This document shows, in pieces, positions 7,316 through 16,443 of a stretch of DNA of 64,000 nt. Source of the stretch: Streptomyces nojiriensis (GTDB taxonomy: Bacteria > Actinomycetota > Actinomycetes > Streptomycetales > Streptomycetaceae); the NCBI RefSeq assembly GCF_017639205.1, contig NZ_CP071139.1, forward strand, positions 6,881,501 through 6,945,500. The letters run 5' to 3'. Position 1 is the stretch's first letter. Every line of letters starts with the position of its first letter. The notes under the pieces are model-generated. The model was not told the origin of the DNA. It saw only the letters and a program-made list of their open reading frames with translations, and did no database searches. The translations under genes and the position numbers were made by a program.

Positions 7316-8698
7316 CTACACCCCCGCCGAGTGGACCGCCGCGACCGCCTTGCGGGCCGCCACCAGGATCGGGTCCCAGACCGGGGAGAACGGCGGGGCG
7401 TAGCCCAGGTCCAGGGACACCATCCGGTCCACCGTCATGCCCGCCGTGAGGGCGACCGCCGCGATGTCCACCCGCTTCGCCGCGCCCGCGCCGCCGACGA
7501 TCTGGACCCCGAGGAGGCGGCCCGTACGGCGTTCCGCCAGCATCTTCACCGTCATCTCCGCCGCGCCCGGGTAGTAGCCCGCCGTGTTGGTGGAGGTGAT
7601 GGTGGCCGTCACGAACCGCAGGCCCGCCTCCAGTGCGTCCTTCTCGCGCAGCCCCGTACGGGCGATCTCCAGGTCGCAGACCTTGCTGACCGCCGTCCCG
7701 ACCACCCCGGGGAAGGTCGCGTAGCCGCCGCCCACGCCCGAGCCGATGACCTGGCCGTGCTTGTTGGCGTGCGTGCCCAGCGGGATGTGCCGGGTGCGGC
7801 CCGCGACCAGGTCCAGGACCTCCACGCAGTCGCCGCCCGACCAGATGTTCCCGTGGCCCCGGACCCGCATCGACAGGTCCGTGAGGATGCCGCCCGAGGG
7901 GCCGAGCGGGAGGCCGGCCGCGCGGGCGAGCGCGGTGCGGGGCTCCACGCCGATGCCGAGCACGACCACGTCCGCCTCGTACTCGTCGCCCGCCGACGTG
8001 GCCACCGCCCGGGCCCGGCCCTCCTCGTCGGTGAGGATCTTCGTCACCTCGGCGCGGGAGACCGTACGGATCCCCATCCGGTTCATCGCGCTGTGCACCA
8101 GGCCGCCCATGTCCGGGTCCAGCGTGGCCATCGGCTGCTCGCCCCGGTGCAGGACGGTCACCTCGTACCCCCGCGCCACCAGGGCCTCCGCCATCTCCAC
8201 GCCGATGTAGCCCGCGCCCACCACGACGGCCCGGCGGCCCTCCGTGCGCCGCAGGGTGTCCATCAGGCGCTGGCCGTCGTCCAGGCTCTGGATCCCGTGG
8301 ACCCCGTGCGCGCCGATGCCGGGGAGCCGGGGGCGCACGGGGCGGGCGCCCGTCGCCAGGACCAGTTTGTCGTAGCCCGTCCAGGATTCGGATCCGGTGT
8401 CCAGATCGCGGGCGCGGACCCGGGACCCGGGGAGGTCGAGCTCCACGACCTCCGTGCGCGTGCGCAGATCGATGTCCCGGGCCCGGTGCTCCTCGGGGGT
8501 GCGGGCGATCAGGTCGTCGCGCTCGGCGACCTGACCGCCGACCCAGTACGGGATCCCGCACGCCGAGTAGGAGGTGAAGTGCCCGCGCTCGAAGCCCACG
8601 ATCTCCAGTTCCGCCGGGCCCTTCAGCCTGCGGGCCTGTGACGCGGCGGACATCCCCGCCGCGTCACCGCCCACCACCACCAGTCGTTCCGTCGCCAT
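7316..8698 (-). CDS. FAD-dependent oxidoreductase, CoA-disulfide reductase-like
   Basis: A 460-residue pyridine nucleotide-disulfide oxidoreductase. The FAD site is VVVGGDAAGMSAASQARR at residues 6-23, a single redox Cys sits in SYSACGIPY near residue 47, the NAD(P) site is VVVGAGYIGVEMAEAL near residue 155, and a second FAD contact is GGDC. The single-Cys active site and the absence of a CxxxxC disulfide match the CoA-disulfide or persulfide reductase branch and exclude glutathione or lipoyl reductases. The C-terminal dimerisation domain is present. The gene faces hemE and is followed by a GC-rich hairpin. The precise substrate is not determined. Confidence 0.82.
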   Translation of the reverse strand: MATERLVVVGGDAAGMSAASQARRLKGPAELEIVGFERGHFTSYSACGIPYWVGGQVAERDDLIARTPEEHRARDIDLRTRTEVVELDLPGSRVRARDLDTGSESWTGYDKLVLATGARPVRPRLPGIGAHGVHGIQSLDDGQRLMDTLRRTEGRRAVVVGAGYIGVEMAEALVARGYEVTVLHRGEQPMATLDPDMGGLVHSAMNRMGIRTVSRAEVTKILTDEEGRARAVATSAGDEYEADVVVLGIGVEPRTALARAAGLPLGPSGGILTDLSMRVRGHGNIWSGGDCVEVLDLVAGRTRHIPLGTHANKHGQVIGSGVGGGYATFPGVVGTAVSKVCDLEIARTGLREKDALEAGLRFVTATITSTNTAGYYPGAAEMTVKMLAERRTGRLLGVQIVGGAGAAKRVDIAAVALTAGMTVDRMVSLDLGYAPPFSPVWDPILVAARKAVAAVHSAGV

Positions 8699-8757
8699 CG
8701 TCCGTACCGCCCCTTCACCACCGTCGGATGGTGAACACGCTACGGCCGAACGCGCGT

Positions 8758-9765
8758 TCAGTCCTGTACGCCGGCCTCACTGTCCGGAGCGGCGTCCGGA
8801 GCCGTCCGGGCCGCCGGGACCGTCGCCCGCCACGGCACCGGGGCCGGCTTCGGCGGCGCCGGACGCCACCGCCGGTAGAGCCGGAACAGCAGCAGCCCCA
8901 CCACGGCCGTCAGCACGAACGGAAGCACCGCGCCCACCGCCACCGTCAGGTAGCGCACGACCTTGGTGAAGACGTCCCAGCCCCCGCCCAGGGCACCCAG
9001 GAAGGTGGGCTCCTTCTTCTTCTCCTTCTTCTCGGGCTCCGGCTTCGCGGCCGGCTCCGAGACCTCCAGCGTGATCGTGCCCAGCGAGGTCTGGTCCTTC
9101 AGCGCCGTCTGCTGTGCCAGCAGCGACTCCAGGTCGGACTGGCGGCGCGACAGCTCGCTCTCCAGCATCACCACCTCGCTCAGCGCCGAGGCCTTGCCCA
9201 TCATCTCCCGCACCCGCGCCACGCTGGCCTGCTGCGAGGCCACACGGCTGCCGATGTCGGCGACCTTCTCCGTGACGTCCTGCGCGTCGACCTTGCGGTG
9301 CAGGAGCTTCCCGCTGCCCTCCATGGCGCCGAGCACGCCGTCGTAGCGCTCGCCCGGCACCCGCAGCGTCAGCGTCGAGGTCATCCGGCCGTCCTCGCCG
9401 CGCTTGGTGGACTCGTTGCCGACGTAGCCGCCCGCTTCGTCGGCGGCCGTGCGGGCCGAGGCCAGCGTCTTCTGGACGTCCGCCGTCTCGATGCCGAGCG
9501 TCGCCGTCCGGATCACGTTCGGGCGGACCGCGGCCGGCGTTCCGGCGTTCTTGTTCGCGGCGGAGCCCGCGGCGCCCGCGGACCCGGCCGGCGCCGGGGC
9601 CGCCGCGGCGCCCTCCGGTGCCTTGCCGCCGGCGGCGGGAGCCACCGCCGCCTTGTCGCTCGCGGAGCCCTGGCCGCTCGCGCCGCAGCCGGTGAGCGCG
9701 AGCGCCCCGGCCAGGGCGAGGGCGGCCAGGGCCGCCGCGGAACGGTGTCTGTCGAAACTGTGCAT
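8758..9765 (-). CDS. DUF4349 domain lipoprotein
   Basis: A 335-residue lipoprotein. Residues 1-27 form a lipoprotein signal with the lipobox LTGC. An Ala/Gly/Pro linker is followed by a DUF4349 domain (about residues 80-260) that includes a coiled-coil-like stretch (KVADIGSRVASQQASVARVR). A Lys/Glu-rich hinge precedes a transmembrane helix (AVGAVLPFVLTAVVGLLLF) and a short basic, Pro-rich tail. It would be anchored at both ends in the membrane. The ATG at 9765 gives a clean signal peptide and has a G-rich ribosome site. Function is unknown; its position beside hemG is conserved as I recall. Confidence 0.82.
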   Translation of the reverse strand: MHSFDRHRSAAALAALALAGALALTGCGASGQGSASDKAAVAPAAGGKAPEGAAAAPAPAGSAGAAGSAANKNAGTPAAVRPNVIRTATLGIETADVQKTLASARTAADEAGGYVGNESTKRGEDGRMTSTLTLRVPGERYDGVLGAMEGSGKLLHRKVDAQDVTEKVADIGSRVASQQASVARVREMMGKASALSEVVMLESELSRRQSDLESLLAQQTALKDQTSLGTITLEVSEPAAKPEPEKKEKKKEPTFLGALGGGWDVFTKVVRYLTVAVGAVLPFVLTAVVGLLLFRLYRRWRPAPPKPAPVPWRATVPAARTAPDAAPDSEAGVQD

Positions 9766-9898
9766 CGCTGCAAACCCCCGAGGATCGGCTGGTGTTGCCG
9801 GTTCGACGTCCAGAGTCCCGTCGCGGGTTTCGAATCCACGGTCCCGGGGTGATCCCGATGAGGTCACGGTCCGGCCTCGGAGATCGGTCTGAGACGAT

Positions 9899-11404
9899 GT
9901 GTCCATGCACGAAGCGGACATGCGTACGGATCGGCCGGACTCCTCGCCCCGGTCCACCGGCTCCCAGCGCCACGCCGTCGTCATCGGCGGCGGTATCGCG
10001 GGCCTCGCGGCGGCCCACCGGCTGCTCGCCGAGGGCGTCCGCGTCACCCTGCTGGAGGCCGGACCCCGGCTCGGCGGCAAGCTGTACGCCGGTGAGCTCG
10101 CCGGGGCCCGCGTCGACCTCGGCGCCGAATCCATGCTCGCCCGCCGCCCCGAGGCCGTGGCTCTGGCCGAGGCCGTGGGCCTCGGCGAAGCCGTGCAGGC
10201 GCCCGCCACCGCCACCGCCCACCTGTGGACCCGCGGCGCGCTGCGGCCGATGCCGCGCGGCCACGTCATGGGCGTCCCCGGCGACCTCGGACCGCTCGCC
10301 GCCTCCGGGGTGCTCTCCGCCGAGGGGCTGGCCCGCATCGAGGCCGAGCGGACGCTGCCGCCCACCGAGATCGGCGACGACGTCGCCGTCGGCGCGTACG
10401 TCGCGGCCCGCCTCGGCCGCGAGGTCGTCGACCGGCTGGTGGAACCGCTGCTCGGCGGGGTCTACGCGGGCGACGCCTACCGCATCTCCATGCGGGCCGC
10501 CGTCCCCCAGCTCTTCGAGGCCGCCCGCACGCACGCCCTCCTCGGCGACGGCGTACGCGAACTGCAGCGCCGGGCGCAGGCCTCGCCCCAGCAGGCCGGT
10601 CCGGTCTTCGCCGGCATCGACGGCGGCATCGGACGGCTCCCGGTCGCCGTGGCCGAGGCCTGCCGCGCCGCCGGGGCCCGGCTCGTCACCGGCACCCCCG
10701 TCCGCGAGGTCGTCCGTACGGCCGGGGGCTGGCGGGTGGTGGCCGGCGCCGAGGTCATCGAGGCCGACGCCGTGATCCTGGCCACCCCGGCCGGGCCCGC
10801 CGCACGGCTGCTGGACGGGCTCGCCCCGGCCGCCGCGGCCGAGCTGCGCGGGGTCGAGTACGCCTCGATGGCCCTGATCACGATGGCCTTCCGCCGCTCC
10901 GAGCTGCCGGCGGCCGTATCCGGCGGCGGCGCCAGCGGATTCCTCGTACCGCCCGTCGACGGCCGCACCATCAAGGCCTCCACCTTCTCCAGCAACAAGT
11001 GGGCCTGGGCCGGGACGGATCCCGACCTCTTCCTGCTGCGCACCTCGGTCGGCCGCTACGCCGACGAGAGCGACCTGCAGCGCGAGGACGGCGAGCTCGT
11101 CGACGTCTCCCTCGCCGACCTCGCCGAGGCCGTGGGCCTCGCGGCCCGGCCGGTCGCCTCCACCGTCACCCGCTGGGACGGCGGACTGCCCCAGTACCCC
11201 GTCGGCCACCTCGACCGGGTCGCCCGCATCCGCACCGCCGTCGCGGCCCTGCCGGGCCTCGCCGTGTGCGGCGCGGTCTACGACGGCGTGGGCATCCCGG
11301 CCTGTGTCGCGAGCGCCGGCAAGGCCGCGGACGCGGTGATCGCCGCGCTCGGTGCGCGTACGGCACCCCTGGCACCGACCACTGATCAGCGCACGGGACA
11401 ATAG
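9899..11404 (+). CDS. hemG: coproporphyrinogen III oxidase (HemG/HemY, CgoX type)
   Basis: A 501-residue FAD-dependent oxidase that aromatises coproporphyrinogen III to coproporphyrin III in the actinobacterial haem branch. The FAD site is AVVIGGGIAGLAAAHRL near residue 23, with the GG doublet ARLGGKL-type region (PRLGGKLYAG) and DLGAESM following. A C-terminal FAD motif ends in CGAVYDGVGIPACVASAGKAA. The start is uncertain: GTG 9899, ATG 9905 or ATG 9920 are all possible. hemQ follows after four bases, so the two form an operon whose products act in sequence with a ferrochelatase outside the window. Confidence 0.92.
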   Translation: MSMHEADMRTDRPDSSPRSTGSQRHAVVIGGGIAGLAAAHRLLAEGVRVTLLEAGPRLGGKLYAGELAGARVDLGAESMLARRPEAVALAEAVGLGEAVQAPATATAHLWTRGALRPMPRGHVMGVPGDLGPLAASGVLSAEGLARIEAERTLPPTEIGDDVAVGAYVAARLGREVVDRLVEPLLGGVYAGDAYRISMRAAVPQLFEAARTHALLGDGVRELQRRAQASPQQAGPVFAGIDGGIGRLPVAVAEACRAAGARLVTGTPVREVVRTAGGWRVVAGAEVIEADAVILATPAGPAARLLDGLAPAAAAELRGVEYASMALITMAFRRSELPAAVSGGGASGFLVPPVDGRTIKASTFSSNKWAWAGTDPDLFLLRTSVGRYADESDLQREDGELVDVSLADLAEAVGLAARPVASTVTRWDGGLPQYPVGHLDRVARIRTAVAALPGLAVCGAVYDGVGIPACVASAGKAADAVIAALGARTAPLAPTTDQRTGQ

Positions 11405-11408
11405 GCAC

Positions 11409-12122
11409 ATGACTGCACCAGAGAAGATTCCCAACGCGGGGAAGAAGGCGAAGGACCTCAACGAGGTCATCCGCTACACCCTGTGGTCCGTCTTCAAGCT
11501 GAAGGACGTTCTCCCCGAGGACCGCACCGGCTACGCCGACGAGGTCCAGGAGCTCTTCGACCAGCTGGGCGCCAAGGACATCACCGTCCGCGGCACCTAC
11601 GACGTCTCCGGCCTGCGCGCGGACGCCGACGTCATGATCTGGTGGCACGCCGAGACGGCGGACGAGCTGCAGACCGCCTACAACCTGTTCCGCCGCACCA
11701 AGCTGGGCCGCGCCCTGGAGCCGGTGTGGTCGAACATGGCCCTGCACCGCCCGGCCGAGTTCAACAAGTCGCACATCCCGGCCTTCCTGGCCGACGAGGT
11801 CGCGCGCGAGTACGTCAGCGTGTACCCCTTCGTGCGCAGTTACGACTGGTACCTGCTGCCCGACGAGGACCGCCGCCGCATGCTCGCGGACCACGGCAAG
11901 ATGGCCCGCGGCTACCCGGACGTGCGCGCCAACACCGTCGCCTCCTTCTCGCTGGGCGACTACGAGTGGCTGCTGGCCTTCGAGGCGGACGAGCTGTACC
12001 GCATCGTCGACCTCATGCGTCACCTGCGCGCCTCCGAGGCCCGTATGCACGTCCGTGAAGAGGTGCCCTTCTACACCGGGCGCCGCAAGTCCGTCGCCGA
12101 TCTGGTGGCCGGGCTCGCCTGA
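11409..12122 (+). CDS. hemQ: coproheme decarboxylase HemQ (chlorite dismutase family)
   Basis: A 237-residue protein catalysing the last step of the coproporphyrin pathway, the peroxide-dependent decarboxylation of coproheme to haem b. The family core is visible as VIRYTLWSVFKLKD, MIWWHAETADELQ and VSVYPFVRSYDWYLLP. The last contains the conserved Tyr that acts as the radical site. The proximal His is in LADHGKMARGYPDV. The ATG at 11409 follows the hemG stop by four bases, so the genes are probably coupled. Length and motifs are normal. Confidence 0.94.
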   Translation: MTAPEKIPNAGKKAKDLNEVIRYTLWSVFKLKDVLPEDRTGYADEVQELFDQLGAKDITVRGTYDVSGLRADADVMIWWHAETADELQTAYNLFRRTKLGRALEPVWSNMALHRPAEFNKSHIPAFLADEVAREYVSVYPFVRSYDWYLLPDEDRRRMLADHGKMARGYPDVRANTVASFSLGDYEWLLAFEADELYRIVDLMRHLRASEARMHVREEVPFYTGRRKSVADLVAGLA

Positions 12123-12252
12123 TACCTCCCCTGGGGGGAAGGACCGGAGGACGACCACACCGTCAGGTGAGTTCCTCCGGTGGATCGGGAGGCTGGTCCG
12201 AAAGACGGCCCCTGCCCCCGAAACGACGCAGCCGGAGATCCCGCCCGGAAGT

Positions 12253-13908
12253 TCAGACGACTGGTGGCAGCAATGCCCTGTGGGCGCTCGCTGCCCGGTC
12301 GTCCAGCGACACCGGTGCGGGCTCCGGATGCGGCGCACATGTGACCCGCCACCCCGGGGTGGCGCCCGTCAGCAGATACCGCTCCACGTGCCGGTCCACG
12401 CAACCGTTGCGTCCGCCGACCACTCCGTGGGAGCCGGCCCCCTTCTCCGTCACCAGCGAAGCCCCGGCGCCGAGCCGCCGCTGGAGTTCCAGCGCGCCCG
12501 CGTACGGGGTCGCCCCGTCCCGCTCCGCCGCGACCACCAGGGTCCCGGGCAGCCGCACCGGCTGGGACCCGACCGCCACCGGCCGCTGCCGCTCGCGCAC
12601 CGGCCAGGAGGCGCACGGGAGGTTCATGAAGGCATTGGCCCAGGCCTCGAAGGGGGCCCTGCGCGCCAGCTCGGTGGTGTCGCGGTCCCAGGTCTTCCAG
12701 TCCGCGGGCCAGGAGGCGTCGTTGCACAGCACCGCCGTGTACACCGCCGTCGCGTTCTCCGCCTCGGCCGCCGCTCCCGGGTCGGGGGCGGCCTGGGCGG
12801 TCAGCCGCGCCGGGTCGCCGCGCAGGAAGGCCGCGAGGGCCGCCGCCCGGTCCGGCCACACGTCGTCGTAGTAGGCGGCCTGGAGGTAGGCGGCCCGCAG
12901 TTCACCGGTGCCGACGACCCCGCCCGCAGGGGTACGGGCCACCGCGTCCCGGACGCGCGCGTAGCTCGCCTGCACGGCCGCCGGGGTGGCACCGAGGCCG
13001 TACGCGTCGTGGTGGCGGGCCGCCCAGGCGCGGAAGTCGTACCAGCGGCGCTCGAAGCCGGGTGACTGGTCGAGCTGGTTGCGGTACCAGACGCGGCGCG
13101 GATCGGGGTCGACCGCCGAGTCCAGGACCATCCGGCGGACGCGGCCCGGGTACAGGGTGGCGTACACGGCACCGAGGTAGGTGCCGTACGAGGCGCCCAT
13201 GAAGCTCAGCTTCCGCTCGCCGAGGGCGGCCCGCAGGACGTCCAGATCGCGGGCGTTGTTGAGCGTCGTGTAGTGCGGCAGGGCCGCGCCGGCCCGCCGC
13301 GCGCAGCCGCTGGCGTAGGCCCGGGCGTCCGCGAGGCGCTGACTCTTGTACGCCGGGGAGGGGTCGGCCGGGACCTGGGTGGGGCCCTTGGCTCCCGTGG
13401 CGGGGTCCCGGCAGGACAGCGGGGCGGACCGGCCGACGCCGCGCGGGGCGTAGCCGACGAGGTCGTAGGCGGCGGCGATCCGCTCCCAGCCGGGGAGGTC
13501 GGCGACGAGCGGGAAGTACATGCCGGAGGCTCCCGGGCCGCCGGGGTTGTGGACGAGCGCGCCCTGGCGGACGGCGCCGCCGGCCCCGGTGGCGGCGGCC
13601 CGGCTGACGGTGAGGGAGATCTGCGGGCCGTCGGGCCGGGCGTAGTCGAGCGGGACGCGCAGGGTGGCGCACCGGACCGGGCCGGGCAGCTCCTCGGCGT
13701 CGGGGCAGGGGCGGAAGTCGAGTCCGCCGCTGCCGTCGGCCGTGGCCCGGGCCGCCGCGCGGCGGGCGGCGAGGGCGGCGCCGGCGGCTTCGGCGGCCGT
13801 CCCGCCGAGGGGGCCGGGCGAGGCCGGCCGCGCGGCGTGGGCCGGGACGCACAGGAGGAGGGAGAGTGCCGCCAGGGCGGCCGCACGGCCTGTGAGTCCC
13901 GTCCGCAT
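12253..13908 (-). CDS. secreted S33 peptidase, tripeptidyl aminopeptidase type
   Basis: A 551-residue secreted alpha/beta hydrolase. Residues 1-25 are a Sec signal peptide (RAAALAALSLLLCVPAHA). Catalytic features are the oxyanion loop NPGGPGASG, the nucleophile GASYGTYLG (Ser), the acid in AAERDGATPY and the His in KGAGSHGVVGG. The C-terminal TAP-like domain contains several Cys that could form disulfides. Enzymes of this family release tripeptides from secreted proteins. The ATG at 13908 is followed directly by the signal. A palindrome with CTCATC-N9-GATGAG geometry lies 12-38 bases upstream of the start, in the likely promoter region. Confidence 0.87.
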   Translation of the reverse strand: MRTGLTGRAAALAALSLLLCVPAHAARPASPGPLGGTAAEAAGAALAARRAAARATADGSGGLDFRPCPDAEELPGPVRCATLRVPLDYARPDGPQISLTVSRAAATGAGGAVRQGALVHNPGGPGASGMYFPLVADLPGWERIAAAYDLVGYAPRGVGRSAPLSCRDPATGAKGPTQVPADPSPAYKSQRLADARAYASGCARRAGAALPHYTTLNNARDLDVLRAALGERKLSFMGASYGTYLGAVYATLYPGRVRRMVLDSAVDPDPRRVWYRNQLDQSPGFERRWYDFRAWAARHHDAYGLGATPAAVQASYARVRDAVARTPAGGVVGTGELRAAYLQAAYYDDVWPDRAAALAAFLRGDPARLTAQAAPDPGAAAEAENATAVYTAVLCNDASWPADWKTWDRDTTELARRAPFEAWANAFMNLPCASWPVRERQRPVAVGSQPVRLPGTLVVAAERDGATPYAGALELQRRLGAGASLVTEKGAGSHGVVGGRNGCVDRHVERYLLTGATPGWRVTCAPHPEPAPVSLDDRAASAHRALLPPVV

Positions 13909-13919
13909 GACAGCCCCTT

Positions 13920-13946
13920 CCTCTCATCCGATGAACTGATGAGAGG
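13920..13946. promoter_or_regulatory. palindrome upstream of the TAP peptidase
   Basis: CCTCTCATC and GATGAGAGG are 9-bp inverted arms separated by nine bases. The core CTCATC-N9-GATGAG recurs with identical spacing upstream of the small secreted protein gene (19600-19620), suggesting one shared DNA-binding protein. Its position 12-38 bases before the ATG suits an operator. Confidence 0.5.
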
Positions 13947-14041
13947 GGTGGGTGGCTGCCTTGTAAAGGATCACCGGCCGGTGTCGGCGCCGATGGCCCC
14001 GATGCCGCGGATTCCGCCCCCGGTTGCCGTACGTCCGGCGG

Positions 14042-15115
14042 TCAGGAGCTGCTGCCGCAGCTGGAGCTGGACGAGCTGCCACAGCTGGACGAACTGCCGC
14101 AGCTCGACGAACTGCCGCAGCTGGAGCTGCTGGTCGAGCAGCTGGAGCCCCCGCCGCCGCAGCTGGAGCCCCCGCCCGAGGATCCGCAGCCTCCCCCCGA
14201 GGACCCGCAGCCCGAACCCCCGCCGCAGCTCGAACCGCCGCCACCGCCCCCGTCGCTCCCGGCACACCAGACGATGGGCAGCACCTCGGCCCCCGACGTG
14301 TGCGACGAGCTGTCCGTGCCGTGGAAGCGCGGATGCGACTGGGCCGCGGCCAGCCGGGTACCGCGCACGGCGGGCACCAGCTGCCGACGCAGGTACGGGT
14401 CCCGCAGACCGCGCAGCCCGAACAGCGCGGTCTGCACGTGCGGGGTCCGGTCGTTCAGATGGGCGGAGCGGATCGCGCGCAGCGCCCGCGCCCCGGCCCT
14501 GGTGACCCGGCTCTTGGCCCGGGCCGCGCACATCAGGCCCACGACGATGCCGCCCACCAGGACGACCACCACCTTGGCGATGAACGGCACCCCGGAGCCG
14601 GAATCGAGGGCGAGCGACACGACGGTCAGCACCAGCGACACCGGGAACAGCAGCAGCGCGCACACGACGGCCTGGACCAGCCCCCAGCGGCGCAGGCGGC
14701 GCAGGCGCAGGCCGGATCCGGGCGGGGTGATCAGCCCGCGGTCGGCCAGCCCGTCCCCGATCTCCTGGACGGCCGGGTCGCACATGGCGGCGTAGCGCAC
14801 CTGGTAGAGCCATCCCGAGGGCGCCCCCCGGTGGGCCTGGAGGACGGCCCGCTCGGCGGGGTCGCCGGCCCGCGCCCCGGGGCGTACCTGGACGATGCCG
14901 GGCCCGCCCGCCACCAGCCGGCCGTCGACGAGCATCGAGACGAGCGCGGCGTCCACGACGGTGCCGGGGCCGCCCACCACGAAGGCGGCCTCGGACAGGT
15001 CGTGCAGGGCGGGCGCGGGTCCCGCGGACGAGGACCGGGACCTGCGCAGCCCGCCCAGCAGCAGGACGGAGGAGACGAGGACGGCGATCCAGATCGCCAC
15101 GGCGAGGAGGTTCAT
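14042..15115 (-). CDS. TIGR04222-type membrane protein with Cys/Gly/Ser-rich C-terminal tail
   Basis: A 357-residue protein. It has an N-terminal transmembrane helix (MNLLAVAIWIAVLVSSVLLL), a soluble segment of about 120 residues (LHDLSEAAFVVGGPGTVVDA onward), two further helices near residues 160-220, and a soluble part ending in a 71-residue tail (14045-14257). That tail is made only of Gly, Ser, Cys, one Asp and one Thr, and holds nine Cys; its last third repeats CGSSSS. Basic residues after helices 1 and 3 suggest the tail is cytoplasmic. The ATG overlaps the stop of the DUF692 gene (ATGA). The family assignment is from memory of TIGR04222; the tail is a candidate substrate of the DUF692 enzyme, which is an inference. 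Confidence 0.8.
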   Translation of the reverse strand: MNLLAVAIWIAVLVSSVLLLGGLRRSRSSSAGPAPALHDLSEAAFVVGGPGTVVDAALVSMLVDGRLVAGGPGIVQVRPGARAGDPAERAVLQAHRGAPSGWLYQVRYAAMCDPAVQEIGDGLADRGLITPPGSGLRLRRLRRWGLVQAVVCALLLFPVSLVLTVVSLALDSGSGVPFIAKVVVVLVGGIVVGLMCAARAKSRVTRAGARALRAIRSAHLNDRTPHVQTALFGLRGLRDPYLRRQLVPAVRGTRLAAAQSHPRFHGTDSSSHTSGAEVLPIVWCAGSDGGGGGGSSCGGGSGCGSSGGGCGSSGGGSSCGGGGSSCSTSSSSCGSSSSCGSSSSCGSSSSSSCGSSS

Positions 15116-16443
15116 GCCGCTCTCCCCGCCAGCGTCCGGGCCCAGCGCACGATCCGGCGGGGCGGCCTGGCCCCGGCCCGGTCCCGCCACCAGGCGGTGA
15201 GCCGGCGCCGGGCGGCCGGATCGGCCGGCAGGTCCCGGATCAGCAGGTCCTCGGCGAAGTCCAGCGCGTCCCGGCGGTACCCGGAGGTCATCGGGCGGCC
15301 CTTGGCGTAGGAGAGGAAGGCCTCGCGGTACCGGTCCGGGCCGCCCAGGATCACGGGCAGCTCGGGAGCCAGCTTCGCCACCACGTCGGCCCGCTTGGCG
15401 GCCAGCGCCCGGGCCTGCACCCGGATGCGCCGGCGGTCGAAGCCCTCGGGTACGGGGGTCCCGGCCACCAGCGCCGACAGCAGCGCGGCCTGACCGAGCG
15501 CCACCCGGGTGCGGGCCGACTCCTCGACCGGGCCCTGGTGGGCGGCCTGTCCGGCGCCGGGGTCGGCCTTCTGCCCGGTGCCCGCCGGGCCGGACCCGGC
15601 GATGGCCGTCTCCCCGGGCGCGGCCGGTCCGGCCGTCACCACGGCGCGGATCGCGGCCAGCTCGCCCGCGAGCTCGGCCTCCGGCGGGAAGTCGTCGTCC
15701 CGCTCCAGCAGGACGCCCGCCGGTTCCACCCGGGAGCGCAGCTCGGCCAGCAGGTCGAGCACCACCGGCGGGACCGGGTGCGCGTGGGTGTCGTGCCAGA
15801 CACCGCCCCGCTCGATGCCGCCCGCCACGTGCACGTACGCCAGCGCCTCCAGCGGGATCGCGTCCAGCACGGCGGCCGGGTCCTCGCCCCGGTTGACCCG
15901 GTTGGTGTGCAGGTTGGCCACGTCGATGAGCAGCCGGACACCGGTCCGCTCGACCAGCTCCGTGAGGAACTGCCCTTCCGTCAGCTCCTCGCCCGGCCAC
16001 GAGAACAGCGCGGCGATGTTCTCCAGCGCCAGCGGGACCGGCAGGGCGTCCTGCGCGATCCGCACGTTCTCGCACAGCACGTCCAGTGCGTCGCGGGTGC
16101 GCGGCACCGGCAGCAGGTGCCCGGCCTCCAGCACCGGCGAGGAGGTCCGTACGAAGGCGATGTGCTCGGTGACGAGCGGCGCCCCCAGCGCCACCGCCCG
16201 CTCGCCGAGCGCCGCCAGCTTCGCCGGATCGGGGCGGTCCGCGCCGCCGAGGCCGAGCGAGACCCCGTGCGGCACGACGCGCGTGCCCCGCTCGCGCAGC
16301 CGCAGCAGGGACTCGGGCAGGTGGCCCGGGCATACGTTCTCGGCCACCACCTCGACCCAGTCCAGGCCGGAAAGCCGCTCGACGGCGTCCGCGATTTCCG
16401 GCCGCCAGCCGATGCCCACCCCCAGGTGTGCCATGGGTTTCAT
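15112..16443 (-). CDS. DUF692 multinuclear non-haem iron enzyme with C-terminal partner-like domain
   Basis: A 443-residue protein. Residues 1 to about 285 are a DUF692 TIM barrel (GVGIGWRPE, VVPHGVSLGL, TEHIAF, ALENIAALFSW, DVANLHTNRVN, YVHVAGG, WHDTHAHPV, LLERDDDF), with the His, Asp, Asn and Glu ligands of the MbnB/TglH/BufB superfamily. These enzymes oxidatively modify cysteines in peptides. After an Ala/Gly/Pro linker, residues from about 310 form a helical domain (RIRVQARALAAKRADVVAKL to RRLTAWWRD) resembling the separate partner proteins of such systems. The ATG at 16443 has a GAGGGGAC ribosome site. The stop overlaps the start of the Cys-tailed membrane protein, so the two are co-translated. 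Confidence 0.88.
   Translation of the reverse strand: MKPMAHLGVGIGWRPEIADAVERLSGLDWVEVVAENVCPGHLPESLLRLRERGTRVVPHGVSLGLGGADRPDPAKLAALGERAVALGAPLVTEHIAFVRTSSPVLEAGHLLPVPRTRDALDVLCENVRIAQDALPVPLALENIAALFSWPGEELTEGQFLTELVERTGVRLLIDVANLHTNRVNRGEDPAAVLDAIPLEALAYVHVAGGIERGGVWHDTHAHPVPPVVLDLLAELRSRVEPAGVLLERDDDFPPEAELAGELAAIRAVVTAGPAAPGETAIAGSGPAGTGQKADPGAGQAAHQGPVEESARTRVALGQAALLSALVAGTPVPEGFDRRRIRVQARALAAKRADVVAKLAPELPVILGGPDRYREAFLSYAKGRPMTSGYRRDALDFAEDLLIRDLPADPAARRRLTAWWRDRAGARPPRRIVRWARTLAGRAA

Noticed and set aside
14042..14257. The repetitive Cys/Gly/Ser tail as a frameshift artefact.
   Set aside because: The frame is continuous with three membrane helices and the upstream start, ends in a normal stop, and the Cys spacing is regular, so it is probably genuine.
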